A DNA stretch of 64,000 nucleotides from CAMREV01 sp051650525 (GTDB lineage: Bacteria > Bacillota_I > Bacilli_A > Mycoplasmatales > Mycoplasmoidaceae), in NCBI GenBank assembly GCA_051650525.1, contig JBOFJE010000014.1, positions 1 through 64,000 on the forward strand, in the 5' to 3' direction. The translations under genes were made by a program, and so were the position numbers. The first letter of the stretch is position 1, and the number at the start of each line of letters is the position of its first letter. Positions 33,527-44,216 of the stretch are shown in pieces. The notes under the pieces were generated by a model, which was not told the origin of the DNA, did not search any database, and worked only from the letters and a program-made list of their open reading frames with translations.

Positions 33527-35245
33527 CTAAATACTAATATAATAGTGATAAATACTTTGCTTACCTTCTATTATTTTACATTTCATATTTAATTTTTCAT
33601 TAACATACTTTTCTATTATCAAAATTTGATTCATGGTTGCATCTTTACCATAAATAATATTGACAGTTCCACCTCTTTTTCAAGATGATAATTTTTTAAT
33701 TAATTTTTTAACAGTATCAATTAAATCTGAACTTGAATAAATTATATCCTTGTTAATAATGGCTATATAATTATCTTTATAAACAGTTATGCCATTAGTT
33801 TTTAAAGATTTAACCGATATTGAAATAGCTCCAGTTCTTGATGAATCAATTGATTTTTCCATCAGTTTTTTATTTTTTAATAAATTTAATTCATTATTAT
33901 AAACAAATAAAGCAGCTAACACTTGCAAGGGATTCTTTGCCTTAATCAAAACAATATTATAACGATCAGCCTGCAATTTTAACACTTGCTCTGCTGGTAA
34001 TGTAAAATTAACATCATCAATGATAATAAGAATGTTTTTTGTTTGCAAACTATGAATCTTATTAGTAAAATCAATAATAGAAGGATTGCCAGTAACTTCT
34101 GTGTTAATAAAATCAGAAATTCCAAATTCTTTTCGAAAAAATTTACCAATTTTTTTAGAAGGGGCTGTTACTAAAATCTTAATTTTATTAGATAATTTAT
34201 TTTTATTAAAAATTTGATCAATAGTTTCCTCTGGATGATTATCTAAATACTGTTGTGTCATATTATCAACTTTAATTTTTAAAAATTCACCATATTTCTG
34301 GCCAATTTCCAAAAATTTATAAGGTCAAAAAGTGTGGAGATGAACCTTAATTAAATTCCCATCCAATATCTTTACTAATGAATCACCAATTAACAATAAT
34401 TCTTTTTCAAACATTTCAGAATTAAATTTTAATTTCTCAGTTTGATCAGCATAAAGTTTATAATTTATTTGGCAAATAAATTCACAGCAATAACCAAACC
34501 CTTCTTCATTTATTTCCTGTCTTTGAACATTATCAATATATTTAATTTTTTTTGTAGCACCCGAAACATTTGTTTTTGTGCTCTTATTAATTGAATCTCC
34601 GAGATTATTAATTTGTTTTTCAGTAAAATTATTAAATGTATTTGACATTCCTTCAAAAAAAAGCATTAGTCCATATGCCCCAGAATCAACCAATTCAGCT
34701 TCTTTTAATTGAGGAAGCATATCTGGTGTTTTTTCAAGAGTTTCATTACCAACAAGTAATATTTCATCAAATAATTCGCCAATATTATCAAATTTATTGC
34801 CATTAGTATCTAATCATTCAGATATAACTCTAATGATAGTTAAAATAGTTCCCTCAATTGGATTTACAACAGAAGAATATGCAGATTCTTTTGCTTTTTG
34901 AAAACATAACACTAAATCGCTTAAAGATATTTCATTTTTTTCTGGTTCTGCAATGATTGGTGAAAAGAATCCTCTAAATATTTGAGTAAAAATAACTCCA
35001 GAATTACCTCTTGCATTCATTAATAATGTTCTGGAGAAAAATTTTGCAAATTCATTTAAAGATGTATATTCTCTTGATTTTAATTGTTTGTAAGTATTTT
35101 TCGATGTTAGTAACATATTTGTACCTGTGTCACCATCTGGAACAGGAAAAATGTTTAATTCATTAATGTATTCAAAATTTTCTTCAATTTTTTTTGAACC
35201 ATTTTCAAACATCTTTAAAAATATCTCAGTATTTATTTTATTCAT
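33527..35245 (-). CDS. fakA: Fatty acid kinase FakA-like (DAK-domain) protein
   Basis: A homologue of FakA/YloV, which phosphorylates fatty acids held by a FakB (DegV) protein so that exogenous fatty acids can enter phospholipids. This suits a parasite that takes up host lipids. It is 572 residues. The N-terminal DhaL-type domain has FPVPDGDTGTNM (about 33-44) with metal-binding aspartates, then NARGNSGVIFTQIFRGF and ELVDSGAYGLMLFF. The middle and C-terminal domains are of the YloV type. The ATG at 35245 is preferred to an in-frame TTG at 35257. It follows asp23 by 15 bases, the classical yloU-yloV order. No fakB is seen in the window. Confidence 0.9.
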
Positions 35246-35260
35246 TTTTACTTCCAATGA

Positions 35261-35509
35261 TTATAAATTTACAATATTAAGTTGAAGAGCTAATTTACGA
35301 TTATCAGTATTATCAATTAATTTATATTTTAATTGTTTACTTATTGTGACTGCTAGTTGATAAATATTAAAATTCTTATCAAGCTCTACATTAATAATAA
35401 TTAAATTTTTTTGCATTATAATGTCATCAATGCTAGGAAATTTTTTAATTCCCATTGTTGACTTTAGTTCCTGAATGATAATGTCAAAGAAAATTTCTTT
35501 TTTAAACAT
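35261..35509 (-). CDS. Asp23/Gls24-family protein, short
   Basis: An 82-residue protein, shorter than the usual 110-130. The pattern STMGIKKFPSIDDI near residue 17, with NIYQLAVTISKQLKYKL, fits the Asp23 (YloU) core; the C-terminal part is reduced. Identification leans on its place directly before fakA. In staphylococci the family anchors at the membrane and affects envelope stress. The role here is unknown. Confidence 0.65.
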   Translation of the reverse strand: MFKKEIFFDIIIQELKSTMGIKKFPSIDDIIMQKNLIIINVELDKNFNIYQLAVTISKQLKYKLIDNTDNRKLALQLNIVNL

Positions 35510-35535
35510 ATTTACTCTCTTTCACCATTTAAAAA

Positions 35536-35541
35536 ATTATA
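35536..35541 (-). promoter_or_regulatory. Candidate -10 box for asp23-fakA
   Basis: TATAAT on the minus strand in the context GGCTATAATTTT, 27 bases before the asp23 ATG. The 160-base gap around it shows nothing else. Confidence 0.4.
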
Positions 35542-35669
35542 GCCTAATTATCTCAATAATTCCCGATTTAGATTTTTAAAAGTCAAAATTTTAAAGATAG
35601 AACCTTTTTTTAATTAAATTTGAACTGTAAATAAAAAATAATTAATCAATATATTTGCATTTTTTTAAA

Positions 35670-36086
35670 TTAAAGTGGCAAATATTTTAATATATATCTA
35701 GTAAATTGATTATCTTCGTAATCAATTTGGAAAAAAAGAGAATTTAGCAAAAAAAATTGATCTTCGTTTACTTTTAAAATAGTAAATTGAAAAATAGGAA
35801 TCTTAGCAGTCTTAAAATAGTAATCAATCAATTCAATAATGCCATGATAATTTTGATTAAAATATTTCTTGTCATAATAATTAAAATTGCAATTGATACT
35901 TCTATCTGATTGATTAATTTCACATTTTAATATTGAAGCAATAACTAAGTCATTGCCAATATAATAATTAAGTTCAAAATTATCATCAACTTTTATATTT
36001 GTTTTTAAAATTTTGCTAATTTTACAATAATTATATTTATCAATTAATTTAATAGAAAAATCATCAATTATTTTTTTAAATTTCAT
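35670..36086 (-). CDS. Unknown protein, faintly GNAT-like
   Basis: A 138-residue protein beginning MKFKKIIDDFSIKLIDKYN. I do not recognise it firmly. The alternation of strands and helices, ending in LLNSLFFQIDYEDNQFTRYILKYLP, is reminiscent of the last part of acetyltransferase (GNAT) folds, where a LGF...Y.L pattern is common. The acetyl-CoA loop is not visible, so this is only a suggestion. The start at 36086 has no Shine-Dalgarno; an in-frame TTG at 36104 is an alternative. It follows tuf by 47 bases and may be on the same transcript. Confidence 0.6.
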   Translation of the reverse strand: MKFKKIIDDFSIKLIDKYNYCKISKILKTNIKVDDNFELNYYIGNDLVIASILKCEINQSDRSINCNFNYYDKKYFNQNYHGIIELIDYYFKTAKIPIFQFTILKVNEDQFFLLNSLFFQIDYEDNQFTRYILKYLPL

Positions 36087-36133
36087 ATTAATTACATATA
36101 TCAAAAATAAAAATATAGTTGCCTATATTTTTG

Positions 36134-37318
36134 TTATTTAATAATCTTTGTAACTGTCCCGGCTCCAACAGTTCTTCCACCTTCTCTAATAGAGAATTTA
36201 GAACCTAATTCACAGGCTATTGGACTAATTAATTCAACATTTATTTTCGTGTTATCACCAGGAGTTATCATTTCAACACCATCTGCTAAAATAATTGATC
36301 CAGTAACATCAGTTGTTCTAAAATAAAATTGTGGTCTATAACCTTTGAAAAATGGAGTGTGTCTTCCACCTTCTTCTTTTTTCAAACAATATATTTCAGC
36401 TTCAAAATGAGTATGTGGAGTAATTGATTTAGGTTTAGCTAATACTTGTCCTCTTTCAACGCTATCACGTTCAACACCTCTTAAAAGAATCCCAGCATTA
36501 TCACCAGCATGAACTTCATCAAGCGTTTTTCTAAACATTTCCATACCAGTAACTATTGCTTTTCTAGTTGGTTTGATACCTATTATTTCAATTTCATCAT
36601 TTAGTTTTAATGTTCCTCTTTCAACTCTTCCAGTTACAACTGTCCCTCTGCCAGAAATAGTCATAACATCTTCAATAGCTAATAAAAATGGTTTATCCAT
36701 TTCTCTTACAGGAGTTGGAATATAACTATCAACAGCATCCATTAATTCTTGAATTTTTGCTTCATAATTAGAATCACCTTCTAATGCTTTTAAAGCTGAA
36801 CCCCTAATTATTGGAGTTCCATCTCCATCAAAACCATAAGAAGAAAGTAAATCTCTAACTTCCATTTCAACTAAATCTTGCATTTCTGGATCTGACATCA
36901 TGTCACATTTATTTAAAAATACAACCAATTTTGGAACACCAACTTGTCTTGCAAGTAAAATATGCTCTCTAGTTTGGGGCATTGGTCCATCAGTTGCAGC
37001 AACAACTAAAATACCACCATCCATTTGAGCAGCACCTGTAATCATGTTTTTAACATAATCAGCATGCCCTGGACAATCAACATGAGCATAGTGTCTTTTA
37101 TCAGTTTCATACTCAACATGAGCTGTATTTATAGTAATGCCTCTTTCTTTTTCTTCAGGAGCAGCATCAATAGAAGCATAGTCTCTAGCTTTTGCCTTCC
37201 CTGATTTTGATAAATAAGTACAAATAGCAGCTGTTAATGTTGTTTTACCATGGTCAATATGTCCTATTGTTCCAATATTAACATGCTCTTTTGAACGGTC
37301 AAATATTTCTTTTGCCAT
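36134..37318 (-). CDS. tuf: Elongation factor Tu
   Basis: A GTPase that carries aminoacyl-tRNA to the ribosome; 394 residues, full length. G1 is GHIDHGKT, switch II is DCPGHADYVKNM, G4 is NKCD, and domains 2 and 3 follow intact (FRKTLDEVHAGDNAGILLRG, ...GRTVGAGTV). It is unusually rich in conserved residues relative to its neighbours. AGAGAGGA precedes the ATG. It is the last gene of the str operon, with 82 bases after fusA that contain two TATAAT boxes, so it may also have its own promoter. Confidence 0.99.
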   Translation of the reverse strand: MAKEIFDRSKEHVNIGTIGHIDHGKTTLTAAICTYLSKSGKAKARDYASIDAAPEEKERGITINTAHVEYETDKRHYAHVDCPGHADYVKNMITGAAQMDGGILVVAATDGPMPQTREHILLARQVGVPKLVVFLNKCDMMSDPEMQDLVEMEVRDLLSSYGFDGDGTPIIRGSALKALEGDSNYEAKIQELMDAVDSYIPTPVREMDKPFLLAIEDVMTISGRGTVVTGRVERGTLKLNDEIEIIGIKPTRKAIVTGMEMFRKTLDEVHAGDNAGILLRGVERDSVERGQVLAKPKSITPHTHFEAEIYCLKKEEGGRHTPFFKGYRPQFYFRTTDVTGSIILADGVEMITPGDNTKINVELISPIACELGSKFSIREGGRTVGAGTVTKIIK

Positions 37319-37400
37319 AATATTCCTCTCTTTTTAGTTTTTGTGATTGATAATAAATCAATAATTATTATATTATAATTATAAAAATTTTACAATTTAT

Positions 37401-39488
37401 TTAATTTTTTTTTCTAGAAGATACTATATCTTCAGTAATTGATCTTGGAGCTTTTTCATAATGACTAAATTGCATTGAATAAGTTGCCCGGCCTTGAGTG
37501 TTAGAACGTAAATCAGTAGCATAGCCAAACATTTCTTTCAAAGGCACTTTTGCTTTAATGATCTCTTCATTTCCACGTTGATCTTGTCCCTCAATATTTC
37601 CTCTTCTTGAAGAAATATCTCCCATAACATTTCCTAAATATTCACTAGGGGCATTTACTTCTACATTCATAATTGGTTCTAATAAAACAGAGCCACATTT
37701 TTTTGCAGCTTCCTTCAAACATAGACTTGCAGCAATTTTATAAGCCATTTCAGATGAGTCAACATCATGGTAAGAACCATCATATAATGTTGCTTTTATA
37801 TCGATCATTAAGTAACCAGCAAGAGGTCCTGAAGCCATTGCTTCTTCTAGGCCAGCTTTAATTGGTTTTATATATTCTCTTGGAACACGACCACCAACTA
37901 TTTTATCAATAAATTCAAAGCCCTTCCCAGGATTAGGTTCAAATTTAATCATAACATGACCATATTGACCACGACCACCAGATTGCTTAATATACTTCCC
38001 TTCTGCTTCAGCACTAATCGTAAATGTTTCTCTAAAAGAAACTTGTGGCGCTCCTACATTAATATCAACTGAGAATTCTCTTTTCAATCTATCAACAATA
38101 ATTTCAAGGTGTAATTCACCCATACCTGCAATAATCGTTTGTCCAGTTTCAGTATCTGTAAAAGTCCTAAAAGTAGGATCCTCTTCAGATAATTTTGATA
38201 AGGAAATTGCCATTTTTTCTTGATCACCTTTTGATTTAGGTTCAACAGCCAAAGAAATAACAGGTTCTGCAAATGTCATTGATTCTAAAATAATTTCATT
38301 CTTTTCAGATGTAAGTGTATCACCTGTTGTAGTATCTTTTAATCCAATAACAGCACAAATATCACCTGCTCTAATTTCATTAATCTCATCTCTATTGTTA
38401 GAATGCATTTTAACTAAACGAGAGACTCTTTCTTTTTTCTGTTTTGTTGCATTCATCACATATGAGCCTTTTTCCAGTTTTCCAGAATAAACTCTAATAA
38501 AAGTAAGTCTTCCAACAAATGGATCTGTTGCAACTTTAAAAGCTAAAGCAGCAAAAGGTTCGTTTTCATCATTGTGTCTAAAAATTTCTTGTTCAGTTTT
38601 AACATCTATTCCTTTAATTGCAGGAACATCAATTGGAGATGGTAAATAATTAATCACCGCATCTAATAAAGGTTTAACTCCCTTATTTTTAAATGCTGAA
38701 CCACAAAGAACTGGATAAAAAGCTGATTTAATAACACCAATTCTTATACAATCCATAATTTCTTCATTAGATATTTCATTTCCTTCAAGAAATTTATGTA
38801 ATAAATCTTCCTTGAATTCAACAACATTTTCAATTAACATTGCCCTATATTTTTCTGCAGTAGATATTAATTCAGATGGGATATCTAAAATTTTATAATC
38901 CTCATTTTTTTCACCGTCAAAAATTAAGGCTTTCATTTTAATTAAATCAATAACCCCTCTAAACTGAGATTCAGAACCGATAGGGTATTGAATAGCAGAA
39001 ACATTTGCAGCAAGACGATTTTTCAATGATTCTAAACACATCTCAAAATTTGCTCCAGTTTTATCCATTTTATTTACAAAAACTATTCTTGGAACGCTAT
39101 ACTTTGAAGCTTGTCTTCAAACAGTTTCAGTCTGTGGTTCAACCCCATTTTGAGCATCTAAAACAGCAATTGCTCCATCTAAAACTCTTAATGATCTTTC
39201 AACTTCAACAGTAAAATCAACGTGGCCAGGAGTATCAATTAAATTTAATTCATAATCCTGCCCATTATATTTTCAAGTTACATAAGTAGCAGCCGATGTA
39301 ATAGTTATTCCACGTTCTTGCTCTTGTGCCATTCAATCCATAGTTGCAGCACCATCATGAACTTCACCTATTTTATGAGATTTACCTGAATGATATAAAA
39401 CTCTTTCAGATGTTGTAGTTTTCCCAGCATCAATATGAGCCATAATGCCAAAATTTCGATAATATCTTAAATCATGTTTTTTAGTCAT
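37401..39488 (-). CDS. fusA: Elongation factor G
   Basis: A translocase GTPase of 695 residues, full length. The N-terminus shows AHIDAGKTTTSERVL, then DTPGHVDF and NKMDKTGANF (TGA Trp codons lie in this part). Domains II to V follow, including the C-terminal SSRRGNIEGQD and the domain IV loop region. Third gene of the str operon, 12 bases after rpsG. It has only one copy in the window. Confidence 0.98.
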
Positions 39489-39500
39489 ATTATTACCTAT

Positions 39501-39968
39501 TTAAAATCTCAAATGAGCGAATGCTTTATTCGCTTCTGCCATTTTATGAGTATCATCTCTCTTTTTAACAGAAAGGCCAATTCCTTTATTTGCATCAATA
39601 ATTTCATTAGCAAGTCTTTCAACCATTGTTTTTTCACTTCTATTTCTAGAATATAAAATTAATCATCTCAATGCTAAAGTAATTCTTCTTTCTTTACTAA
39701 CTGGTGTAGGAACTTGATAATTAGAACCAGCAATTCTTCGAACACGAAGTTCAATTTGGGGAATCACATTCTCTAATGCTTTTCGATAAACACTTATCCC
39801 AGTTTCTCCAGTTTTTTTTTCAATTAAATCAAATGAACTATATAAAATATTTTGTGCAATTGATTTTTTGCCATCTAACATAATTACATTAATTGCTTTA
39901 GTAACTAGTCTTGAATTATAGACTGGGTCTGGCATAATTGTTCTTTTTGTAGCTTGTTTTTTTCTCAT
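39501..39968 (-). CDS. rpsG: 30S ribosomal protein S7
   Basis: Primary 16S rRNA-binding protein and head organiser; 155 residues. It has the family motif PDPVYNSRLVTKAINVIMLDGKK and RRIAGSNYQVPTPVSKERR, and ends AEANKAFAHLRF. Read through a TGA Trp near 39663. It lies 16 bases after rpsL in the str operon. Confidence 0.98.
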
Positions 39969-39984
39969 ACATTCTTCCTATACA

Positions 39985-40398
39985 TTAATTTTTAGGTTTT
40001 TTAGAACCATAACTTGATCTTTGTTGTTTTCTTTTGGCAACTCCAACTGTGTCTAAAACACCTCTAACAATATGATATCTAACACCAGGTAAGTCTTTTA
40101 CACGCCCACCTCTAATTAATACAACACTATGTTCTTGTAAATTATGTCCTTCTCCTGGAATATATGCAAGAACTTCATTCCCATTAGTTAATCTTACTTT
40201 TGCATATTTTCTCATAGCTGAATTAGGTTTTTTTGGAGTCATAGTCCCAACTCTTGTACAAACACCTCTTTTAAAAGGGGAAGGATTAAAATTATTTTCC
40301 TTCTTAAGTGAATTATATGAATAAAGTAAAGCAGGTGACTTAGTTTTTTTTACCTTTTTCTTTTTATCATTTCTAATTAACTGTGAAATTGTTGGCAT
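39985..40398 (-). CDS. rpsL: 30S ribosomal protein S12
   Basis: Decoding-centre protein of 137 residues. It contains the conserved GVCTRVGTMTPKKPNSAMRK and the loop PGEGHNLQEHSVVLIRGGRVKDLPGVRYH. The Lys positions tied to streptomycin response (TPKKPNS) are wild-type. First gene of the str operon, with AGGAGAATAA before its ATG. Confidence 0.98.
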   Translation of the reverse strand: MPTISQLIRNDKKKKVKKTKSPALLYSYNSLKKENNFNPSPFKRGVCTRVGTMTPKKPNSAMRKYAKVRLTNGNEVLAYIPGEGHNLQEHSVVLIRGGRVKDLPGVRYHIVRGVLDTVGVAKRKQQRSSYGSKKPKN

Positions 40399-40527
40399 TT
40401 ATTCTCCTACCACTATACTGTGTGTATCATAAAAATATGGAACACTCAACAAATATATTAACATAAAAAAAATAAATAAACTCTTTTTTTAGTAACAAAG
40501 CATATTATTTTATTTATTAGTGTAGAT

Positions 40528-41016
40528 ATGATTAATAAATTTTCAAATAAAGGTATGTATATAGAACATATAATAAACAATTCTGCAAAATATTATGATG
40601 AACAAAAAATTTGCTTGATTAAAAAAAAGCAACTTCCTTTTGTTTTTTCAAATCAAGAAAAATCAAGTGGTTATATTTTAAAATCTACTACAGACTATTA
40701 TGGCTTATACAAAGGTATTTATTTTGATTTTGAAGTAAAGCAAACTGAAAAAAATTATTTTTATATAAATAATATAAAACCTCATCAACTTAACCATTTA
40801 AAGGAAGTGAATTTTTATGGCAGTCTTAGTTTTTTAATATTGTATTTTTTTACAGAGGATGTAATATTTATTATTAAATACATAGATCTTGAAAAATTAA
40901 TGAAAAAAACTAAAAAAATAGAAATTGAATATGCCTACAAATATTTTTATCAAGCACATATTATTTTCCCTGGAATTATTGATTTTGAAAAAATAATAAA
41001 AAAAATAAAAGTATAA
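40528..41016 (+). CDS. recU: Holliday junction resolvase RecU
   Basis: An endonuclease that resolves four-way junctions during recombination; 162 residues. The N-terminal NKGMYIEHIIN and the nuclease core TDYYGLYKGIYFDFEVKQTE give the acidic and Lys residues of the active site. FYIN(N)IKPHQ and FFLI-type segments follow. It is a lone plus-strand gene placed divergently from rpsL, and ends in a hairpin shared with secDF. The start ATG at 40528 lies after a TATTAGTGTAG leader without a strong Shine-Dalgarno. Confidence 0.92.
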   Translation: MINKFSNKGMYIEHIINNSAKYYDEQKICLIKKKQLPFVFSNQEKSSGYILKSTTDYYGLYKGIYFDFEVKQTEKNYFYINNIKPHQLNHLKEVNFYGSLSFLILYFFTEDVIFIIKYIDLEKLMKKTKKIEIEYAYKYFYQAHIIFPGIIDFEKIIKKIKV

Positions 41017-41028
41017 CTTTTATTTTTT
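41000..41028. terminator. Bidirectional hairpin between recU and secDF
   Basis: A perfect stem of at least 12 bp, AAAAATAAAAGT / ACTTTTATTTTT, around a 3-base ATA loop. It spans the recU stop codon. The long A and T runs would serve both convergent genes. Confidence 0.75.
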
Positions 41029-41052
41029 GTAAACTAAATAATAATAATAATC

Positions 41053-44000
41053 TTAATCATGAGCATTAATGCCATTAATTAATTCCTCATCAATAGCATC
41101 GTATTTACTAGATCTATTAGTAATAGAATTATGAATTGTATTTTTTACATATAATTGTCTCAATAAAATTAATCCATAGTAAGAGATCATGATTGTAATA
41201 ATTGAACCAAATATTGAAACTAATGTTGCAACAAGACAAATCCCTATCTCTCAATATAATGAAGGAGAAATAAAAGCAAATTGAAAAATTGAAATGGCAA
41301 TAATTATAAAAGTAATTGCCCATCAATAATATTTTAAATTTCTAGCATTAAAGTTTATGAATAATTTAATGCTTTCTATGTTAAATATTTTTTTCCTTGA
41401 AAATCTAGAATTAGAAACTGAAATATATCCAGTTGACATTAATAAAGAAATTGCAGCTATAAATGCAAATATAGACAAAGAATCAATATCAACATAAAAA
41501 AATAATAAAAGTATAAATCCTATTCCAAAGAAAGTCCCAATTAATGTTGAAATTAAAATTGGAATACCACCATAAAAACTAAATCTTATAATTCCATAAA
41601 TTCCAGAAAAACAAATTGCAACAAAAATTGCTAATAAATCATTGTGAAGAATTTCCTTTGGCACAACAGTTGTTGTGAAAAATTTAGAGACACTTGTTCC
41701 TGTATCATCATTACCGTGAATATAAATTATTTTTCCATTACTAAAAACAGAAGAATTAAAGAATCCAACTCCCAAAATAATCCCCAAAGTAACAATAGAA
41801 AACAATAAAATAGATGTAATAATTATTAAAAATATCTTTCAATTGAATTGAATTTTAATTCCAATTTTTTGGAGAGAATGTCCATAGGTATCTTTTTGAT
41901 AACCATTTAGTGATTTAGTTTTATTAAAGGGATTATTTAGCAATTTAGATAAAGATAATTTTTTTAAACCAGATCAAAAATAAAGTCTTTGGTTGCTGTT
42001 TTTAATATCTGAAATAAAAGCATAAAAATTTGAAATGAAAAAGACTGAAACAGAAATAAAAGATATTAAGGAGCCAACAATTATTGTTAATCCAAAATCT
42101 TTTACAGAAAATGTTCCCAGGAAAATTAATCCAACACCAATTAAAATACTTGATACATGCAAATCAATAATCGAAATAAAGGTTTTCTTTAATGCCCCCA
42201 TACCAGCTTCAAATGAAGTTTTTTTATCAAGAAAACGTTTCCTACAACGCTCTAAAATTAATATTATTGAAGAAATTGATAAAATAATGACAAAAGTTAA
42301 ACCAAGAAATAATCCAAATGAAAAATTAATAGTTAAAATGGAAAGTAAACCGGCTGAACAGAAAATTGTTGTAACTAATGATAAAAAAGCAAATAAACCT
42401 GGAATACGATATAACAAGGAAACAATTATTCCAACTAATAATATAGTGACAAGGATCACAATTAACATTGAATTTAGTGCACTCAAGCCACCAATCTTAT
42501 TTTTAATAATTATGCTATTATAAATAGATGTACCTTGGTTATAAAATGCATTTGCGCTGCTATTATCTATTTGAGTAATATCAGTATTACTAAAATCTGG
42601 AGAAGTTTTTGACAAGTCTCCTAAAGAATTTATTTGATTTAGTGATAAACCCATTGCCTTGTGAATATTTCCTAATGTTTTCGATAAATTGCTGATTCTT
42701 GAACCACCAAAATTAATTTTATCTAAATCATCTTTTGGAAGTGAAAAATTTAAAGAATCAATGTTGCCAGGATCAGAATTTTTATCATTTAAAGTATAAG
42801 AGTCTGGAAAGTAAGAGCTATAATTGTCAATACTTATATCATCAACAATACAATCTTCTACAGCTTTCTGAGAATCTTTATTAAAGATTGAATATTCAAC
42901 AACTGAAGTAGAATTATCATTCTGACTTTTTGTAGCAATCTGTACATATTTTTTATTATCATCAACATAATAGCCAGAAGCCATATAGACTACATCTTTC
43001 TTTGTTAAGATCGGTGGAGATTGTAAATTTCCAATTTTAGAAAATGTTTCATCAGTTCAATCACTAATAGCTTTAAAATTCTTTCTAAAATTATTATATG
43101 TTGTATCCATATATGCAGAAAGCGTTGAATCTATATCTTTTATATTATCTCTAGATATTTTTTTTATTAATTCATATGTTGATTTAGAAATTAACTTTTT
43201 TGGATAATTGTTAATATCTATATTATTCCCATATTCATTAATTGTATCTGCAATAAATTGATCTTTATTAGACTTTCCCCATCAATATTCTAATAAATTA
43301 CTATAATTCATTTCTTGAATTTTTGTGTTTAAATCATTAAATATATAAAATTTTCTTAGGTTAATAATATCTTTATCTTTATCATTATTTTTTCTTATAT
43401 GATAAGAATCAGAAAAATCTTTTATATTTATATTATGATTCAAATTAAAAACAATATGATCTGTTTTTCCCGCATCATTTAATGATTTTTTATTTCCTTT
43501 TTTAATAGTGGCTGTTTTTGGATTTAATCCATATGAACTAAGAATTGGAGAAAAAGATTTAGCTCCATTTTGGTCTAAATACTCAGGGAAGAAATGACTA
43601 TAAGAGCTGTTATCAGTGGGATTTGTTGGAATAATTTCCAAAAAATTATTTTTGTAGTTACCAAATAATAATGAAGCATCAGAAGGTGAAAATTTTAATT
43701 TTGGGTCTGCTGGAGATGTATTATTTAATTTTTTGACATCTAAAAGACTTACTCTAATAATTCCATATGGATTATCATTCTGGAATGGTTGCTGTAATGA
43801 ATATTGCATATTTTGATATCTTGTATCATGATTCAAAAAGTACTTCTCTAAACTATTAGAAGATTGTTTTAATCTATCTAATGCTTCAGTTTCTGAAATA
43901 TTTTCTAATGACTTCCCAAAAACATTAGTATCATTTAAATTTTGAGTTTTGTTCTCAGACAATTGAACTTTATATTCAATATTATAAGAATCACCAAAAC

Positions 44001-44166
44001 GGTCCAAATTTCCTTTTCAATTATATGCTGAGTAACCACCCAAAGAAATTGCACTAAATCCTAAAATAAATAAAAAAATAAAAGTTATGAATTTAAATAT
44101 TCTCTTAATTTTTATAGAACGTAAATTTAGTTTTTTTTGAAAATCATTTTGCTTATTCTTTATCAT
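41053..44166 (-). CDS. secDF: Fused protein-export membrane protein SecDF
   Basis: A membrane component of the Sec translocon that aids late steps of protein export; 1037 residues, large for the family. A first helix lies at about 28-48, then a long extracytoplasmic domain to about 555. Five helices follow (about 558-720), with the SecD motif LERCRKRF where ERIRE is standard. The SecF half has its own helices from about 775. The usual SecF GYSINDTIVVFDRIRE reads GYISVSNSRFSRKK here, so polar residues linked to proton use have changed. Several TGA Trp codons are read. The start at 44166 has no clear Shine-Dalgarno. Confidence 0.88.
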
Positions 44167-44216
44167 ATACTTTAAATTATAATAGTTATTTGATTTTTTT
44201 AAAATAAATATTCCTA

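Noticed and set aside
37319..37400. Hairpin ATTGAT...ATCAAT upstream of tuf as a terminator of fusA
   Set aside because: The stem is short and is not followed by a T-run on the minus strand; read-through from fusA is more likely.
41129..41326. Minus-strand 65-codon hydrophobic frame
   Set aside because: It is an alternative frame of the secDF C-terminus, which continues through TGA codons to 41053.
42035..42523. 162-codon plus-strand open frame
   Set aside because: It is antisense to the membrane part of secDF, and its composition is a mirror of the coding strand.
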